From an uncultured Kroppenstedtia sp. (GTDB taxonomy: Bacteria; Bacillota; Bacilli; Thermoactinomycetales; DSM-45169): a stretch of 9,145 nucleotides of DNA. The stretch spans positions 1 through 9,145 of the forward strand of contig CAUGKZ010000039.1 in NCBI GenBank assembly GCA_959600065.1. The letters run 5' to 3'. The notes under the pieces are model-generated. The model did no database searches, had not been told where the DNA came from, and worked only from the letters and a program-made list of their open reading frames with translations. This document shows, in pieces, positions 7,082 through 9,145 of this stretch. The position numbers and the translations under genes are program-made. The stretch's first letter is position 1. Each line of letters begins with the position of its first letter.

Positions 7082-7725
7082 GGGGATGCCTCTTTTCTTC
7101 CGTTGGTCGCATCTTGAATCCATCGAATCCATTCAAAGGTTTGCAGGGACTCCCCTGTATAGGGACCGGGGAGAAAGATGGATTTCTCCGAGTTCATTCC
7201 AAAGACTGGGCGGGAAGTTTCCTCCCCCCGGCGCGGTATGAGCACCGGTCCCGAATAACTCATCCGAACATCTCGCATCCATTGGGAGTCATGAGGGATT
7301 TTGTCAGAGAGGTCTGGCAATACCACAATGGCATCAAAACGATCGGGCAAACTGGGAAAGGCTGATAAACGGGCAATCCCCCCTCCCGCCGCTTGGATCG
7401 CCTCCCTCAACTGGCTCACTTCCGTATCCGATCCCCCGAGCACAAGAACCAAGCGATCTTTTAACCGACCTTTGACAGCCTCTCGCAGCAGCGCCCGATT
7501 TTGTCCGCGCAGACGTTTCAGGGTTTTTTCCCGCCCCTGTAGATCCTTGCGAAGGCGGTCCTGATCCTTGGAGAGCTGATCCATTCTCAGTTCCAATTTT
7601 TCCACCAGAATTCCCTCCCGTTGTTCCAACCAGGAGTGACCCCCGCTACCTCCGAGAAAGATCCCCACTCCAAGGGAAAGGAAAACCGCGATCAGAACAG
7701 AAAAGAGGGTACGGTTCGAAATCAT
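7078..7725 (-). CDS. SteB/MctB-like membrane-anchored coiled-coil protein (often auto-annotated as copper transporter)
   Basis: This 215-aa protein has one N-terminal membrane segment at about residues 7-27 (VLIAVFLSLGVGIFLGG). A charged heptad-rich coiled coil follows at about 34-82, and then an alpha/beta domain beginning LVLVLGGSDTEVSQLREAI. That architecture is the MctB (PF11382) family, which includes mycobacterial MctB and corynebacterial SteB, though this copy is clearly shorter than the roughly 300-aa actinobacterial members. The body should lie outside the membrane or, with the opposite topology, inside; the sequence does not settle this. It starts 4 nt after the steA stop with no good ribosome binding site, so translation is probably coupled to steA. 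Pairing with SteA is the best guide to its role in division or envelope assembly. I see no metal-binding motif supporting copper transport. Confidence 0.75.
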   Translation of the reverse strand: MISNRTLFSVLIAVFLSLGVGIFLGGSGGHSWLEQREGILVEKLELRMDQLSKDQDRLRKDLQGREKTLKRLRGQNRALLREAVKGRLKDRLVLVLGGSDTEVSQLREAIQAAGGGIARLSAFPSLPDRFDAIVVLPDLSDKIPHDSQWMRDVRMSYSGPVLIPRRGEETSRPVFGMNSEKSIFLPGPYTGESLQTFEWIRWIQDATNGRKEASP

Positions 7726-7729
7726 GACA

Positions 7730-8908
7730 TCACACCCAGGAGGAAAATAAGATTTTGACGTTTAACCACATCAGTCTGGCCATATAAAACAAATGCGGAT
7801 TTACTGTCGTCAAAGCCAAAATCGGGAAAGCAGAGGCAAGGGTCAACCCTGCAACCTCTCTGATCGGAAGCTTTTTGCTCCCGCTGTACAGCCGATGAAC
7901 CCCTCTGGCATCCACCAGTTTGGGACCCACTTTGATTCGGGTCAGCAACGTGCTGGACATTCCTCTCCGCCCCTTCTCCAGAAAATCGATGACATGGGAG
8001 TGGGAGCCGACGGCGACGATGAGCTGTGCCCCTTCCTGGTCCGCCATCAACATGGCTACGTCTTCACTTATCCCTGGACAGGGAATCAAATGGGCCGTCA
8101 ACCCCAGCCTCTCCACCCTTTTCAACCCCGGGGCCCGTCCATCGGGATAGGCATGCACCACCAGCTCGGAGCCAGCTAGAAGGGCCTGATCCGAGACCGA
8201 ATCCATGTCCCCCAGGATCAAATCCGGACGAAAACCGCATTCCAATAAAGCGTCGGCACCCCCATCCACACCCACCAACACCGGATTCGCCTCTCGCAGA
8301 TAAGGGCGCAACATTCGTAAGTCCCGTTCATAGCCTCCGCCTCTCACCACAATCACCACATCTCTTCCCCTCATCTTTGTGATCAGGGAAGGAATAGGCA
8401 ACCGCCGGCTGACAAGGGAACGTTCCCGCTGGGCATAATCCAGGGTGTTATCCACAAAGGATTCCAGGGTTTCATCCAGATGATCTGTCGCCTCTTCCAT
8501 CTTCTGTTGCCAATGACTCGGATCCAGGCGAAGCCCTTGAGCCACCTCCACCCAAGTTCCCGACTGCTTATGGTACAGACGGTCCCGATGGATACAAAGT
8601 TCATCTCCCTCCACAATCTGGTCCAGAACTTCACTGCCCATATCCTCGAGCAAAGGAACCCCAGCCTCCAGCAATAACCCGGCTCCCCGAGCTGGATAGG
8701 TTCCTCCGATGGAGGGAGCGACATTCACCACCCCGCCCACTCTCTTCTTAATCAGGCCCTCCGCAGCCACTTCATCCAAATCCCGATGATGGATCACAGC
8801 AATCTGACCGGGACGGACCCGTTGTATCAACCGTTTAGTCTGACGATCCACCGCTGCAGATCCATGACAAATCCGTTTACGGACCGGTAGTCCATAAGAA
8901 AACAGCAT
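7730..8908 (-). CDS. steA: SteA-like putative cytokinetic ring protein (thiamine pyrophosphokinase-like fold)
   Basis: This 392-aa protein matches the SteA family, whose Corynebacterium member works with SteB at the division septum. The N-terminal region holds a conserved-looking HGSAAVDRQTKRLIQRVRPG (15-34) and NVAPSIGGTYPARGAGLLLEAG (62-83). The middle has a thiamine pyrophosphokinase-like signature, VGVDGGADALLECG (212-225) followed by PDLILGDMDSVSD (228-240), with SEDVAMLMAD where the kinase has its second acidic motif. A later GSHSH and GRRGMSS precede two C-terminal hydrophobic segments at about 352-366 and 373-390, so it is probably tethered to the membrane. AAAGGAG lies 10 nt before the ATG. 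It is the first of four coupled genes and follows the spo0A terminator. True thiamine pyrophosphokinases lack the N-terminal region and the membrane tail, so I do not call it one. Confidence 0.85.
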   Translation of the reverse strand: MLFSYGLPVRKRICHGSAAVDRQTKRLIQRVRPGQIAVIHHRDLDEVAAEGLIKKRVGGVVNVAPSIGGTYPARGAGLLLEAGVPLLEDMGSEVLDQIVEGDELCIHRDRLYHKQSGTWVEVAQGLRLDPSHWQQKMEEATDHLDETLESFVDNTLDYAQRERSLVSRRLPIPSLITKMRGRDVVIVVRGGGYERDLRMLRPYLREANPVLVGVDGGADALLECGFRPDLILGDMDSVSDQALLAGSELVVHAYPDGRAPGLKRVERLGLTAHLIPCPGISEDVAMLMADQEGAQLIVAVGSHSHVIDFLEKGRRGMSSTLLTRIKVGPKLVDARGVHRLYSGSKKLPIREVAGLTLASAFPILALTTVNPHLFYMARLMWLNVKILFSSWV

Positions 8909-8942
8909 CGAAGACGGGCTCCTTTGCCTCCAGTTGACTACT

Positions 8943-8983
8943 TATATTATGTAAGAGTTCCTTCTGCTTCATACCCTTCCTTT
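8943..8983 (-). promoter_or_regulatory. Candidate promoter region of the steA operon
   Basis: The minus strand has AAAGGAAGG (8975-8983), an 11-nt spacer and AAGGAACT (8956-8963). This fits the sigma-H pattern RNAGGAWWW-N11-12-RNNGAATW with about three mismatches. Just downstream is CATAATATA (8943-8951), a possible -10 for sigma-A or a mother-cell sigma factor, with no good -35. Either gives a short leader to the ATG. This is weak evidence. Confidence 0.3.
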
Positions 8984-9037
8984 ACAAGAGACCGATTCGC
9001 CTCCGCAAAAGACTAAAGTTCCCCTCGAGATCGCAAA

Positions 9038-9066
9038 TAAAAAAACGGCATGCAAAAGCATACCGT
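9038..9066 (-). terminator. Rho-independent terminator of spo0A
   Basis: On the minus strand ACGGTATGC pairs with GCATGCCGT (9 bp, one wobble) around a TTTT loop, followed by seven Ts. It lies 18 nt after the spo0A stop codon and isolates steA from spo0A transcription. Confidence 0.9.
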
Positions 9067-9084
9067 CTCGATCCATCCCATCCT

Positions 9085-9145
9085 TTAACCCACCTTGTGT
9101 TCAATCCTCAGCTTATCTGCAACCATGGCGATAAATTCAGAGTTG
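9085..9145 (-). CDS. spo0A: Sporulation response regulator Spo0A, last 19 codons (cut by window edge)
   Basis: The minus strand encodes NSEFIAMVADKLRIEHKVG and then TAA. This is the distinctive C-terminal end of the Spo0A DNA-binding domain; B. subtilis Spo0A ends NSEFIAMVADKLRLEHKAS as I remember it. Spo0A is the phosphorelay-controlled regulator that commits cells to sporulation. Only the tail is in the window, with its stop at 9085-9087 and a terminator right after. The match is short but nearly identical in wording and fits the synteny, since bkdR and yqzF also lie near spo0A in Bacillus. Confidence 0.9.
   Translation of the reverse strand, partial: NSEFIAMVADKLRIEHKVG

Noticed and set aside
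7082..7132. 17-residue N-terminal extension of the GT2
   Set aside because: It overlaps the SteB-like gene by 55 nt. The ATG at 7081 gives the standard GT2 start and an ATGA junction.
7730..8908. Plain thiamine pyrophosphokinase call
   Set aside because: Only the central signature fits. The long N-terminal region, the hydrophobic C-terminal tail and the SteB-like neighbour point to SteA.

Overview
The window suggests a spore-forming Firmicute. The right edge holds the last 19 codons of the sporulation master regulator Spo0A, and the left half holds a branched-chain amino acid (Bkd-type) catabolic operon with a sigma-54 activator, arranged much as in Bacillales. The fairly GC-rich composition, together with a SteA/SteB pair best known from Actinobacteria, makes me think of a Thermoactinomycetaceae-like lineage. 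That placement is inference from memory and was not tested.

Layout, left to right. (1) Positions 1-3837, minus strand: a BkdR-type sigma-54 activator, then leucine dehydrogenase (bcd), then the start of a dihydrolipoyl dehydrogenase of the branched-chain 2-oxoacid dehydrogenase type (lpdV), cut by the window edge. The 358-bp gap between bkdR and bcd has a very clear architecture: two palindromic activator sites 35 bp apart, a -24/-12 promoter, and a roughly 220-nt leader with a cre-like site and two long inverted repeats. (2) Positions 3959-5512, plus strand: a small DUF2627/YqzF membrane protein divergent from bkdR, a strong hairpin, then an M24 Xaa-Pro-type aminopeptidase. A bidirectional terminator closes this block. 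(3) Positions 5562-8908, minus strand: four tightly coupled genes in transcription order, namely steA, a SteB/MctB-like membrane coiled-coil protein, a family 2 glycosyltransferase and a short MraY/WecA-like phosphoglycosyltransferase. Junctions are a 4-nt gap followed by two ATGA overlaps. (4) Positions 9038-9145, minus strand: the spo0A 3' end and its terminator.

How they work together. In the left block BkdR would sense a metabolite, bind the twin sites and drive sigma-54-dependent expression of leucine/isoleucine/valine breakdown; Bcd deaminates the amino acids and LpdV serves the oxoacid dehydrogenase complex. This probably also feeds branched-chain fatty acid primers, with carbon-catabolite control through the cre-like site. 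In the right block a predicted membrane phosphoglycosyltransferase and a cytosolic glycosyltransferase look like the first two steps of a lipid-linked glycan pathway. They are co-translated with two proteins whose actinobacterial relatives act in cell division and cell-wall integrity. The location directly downstream of spo0A, with a weak sigma-H-like promoter candidate before steA, makes this the best candidate for an under-described system in the window.
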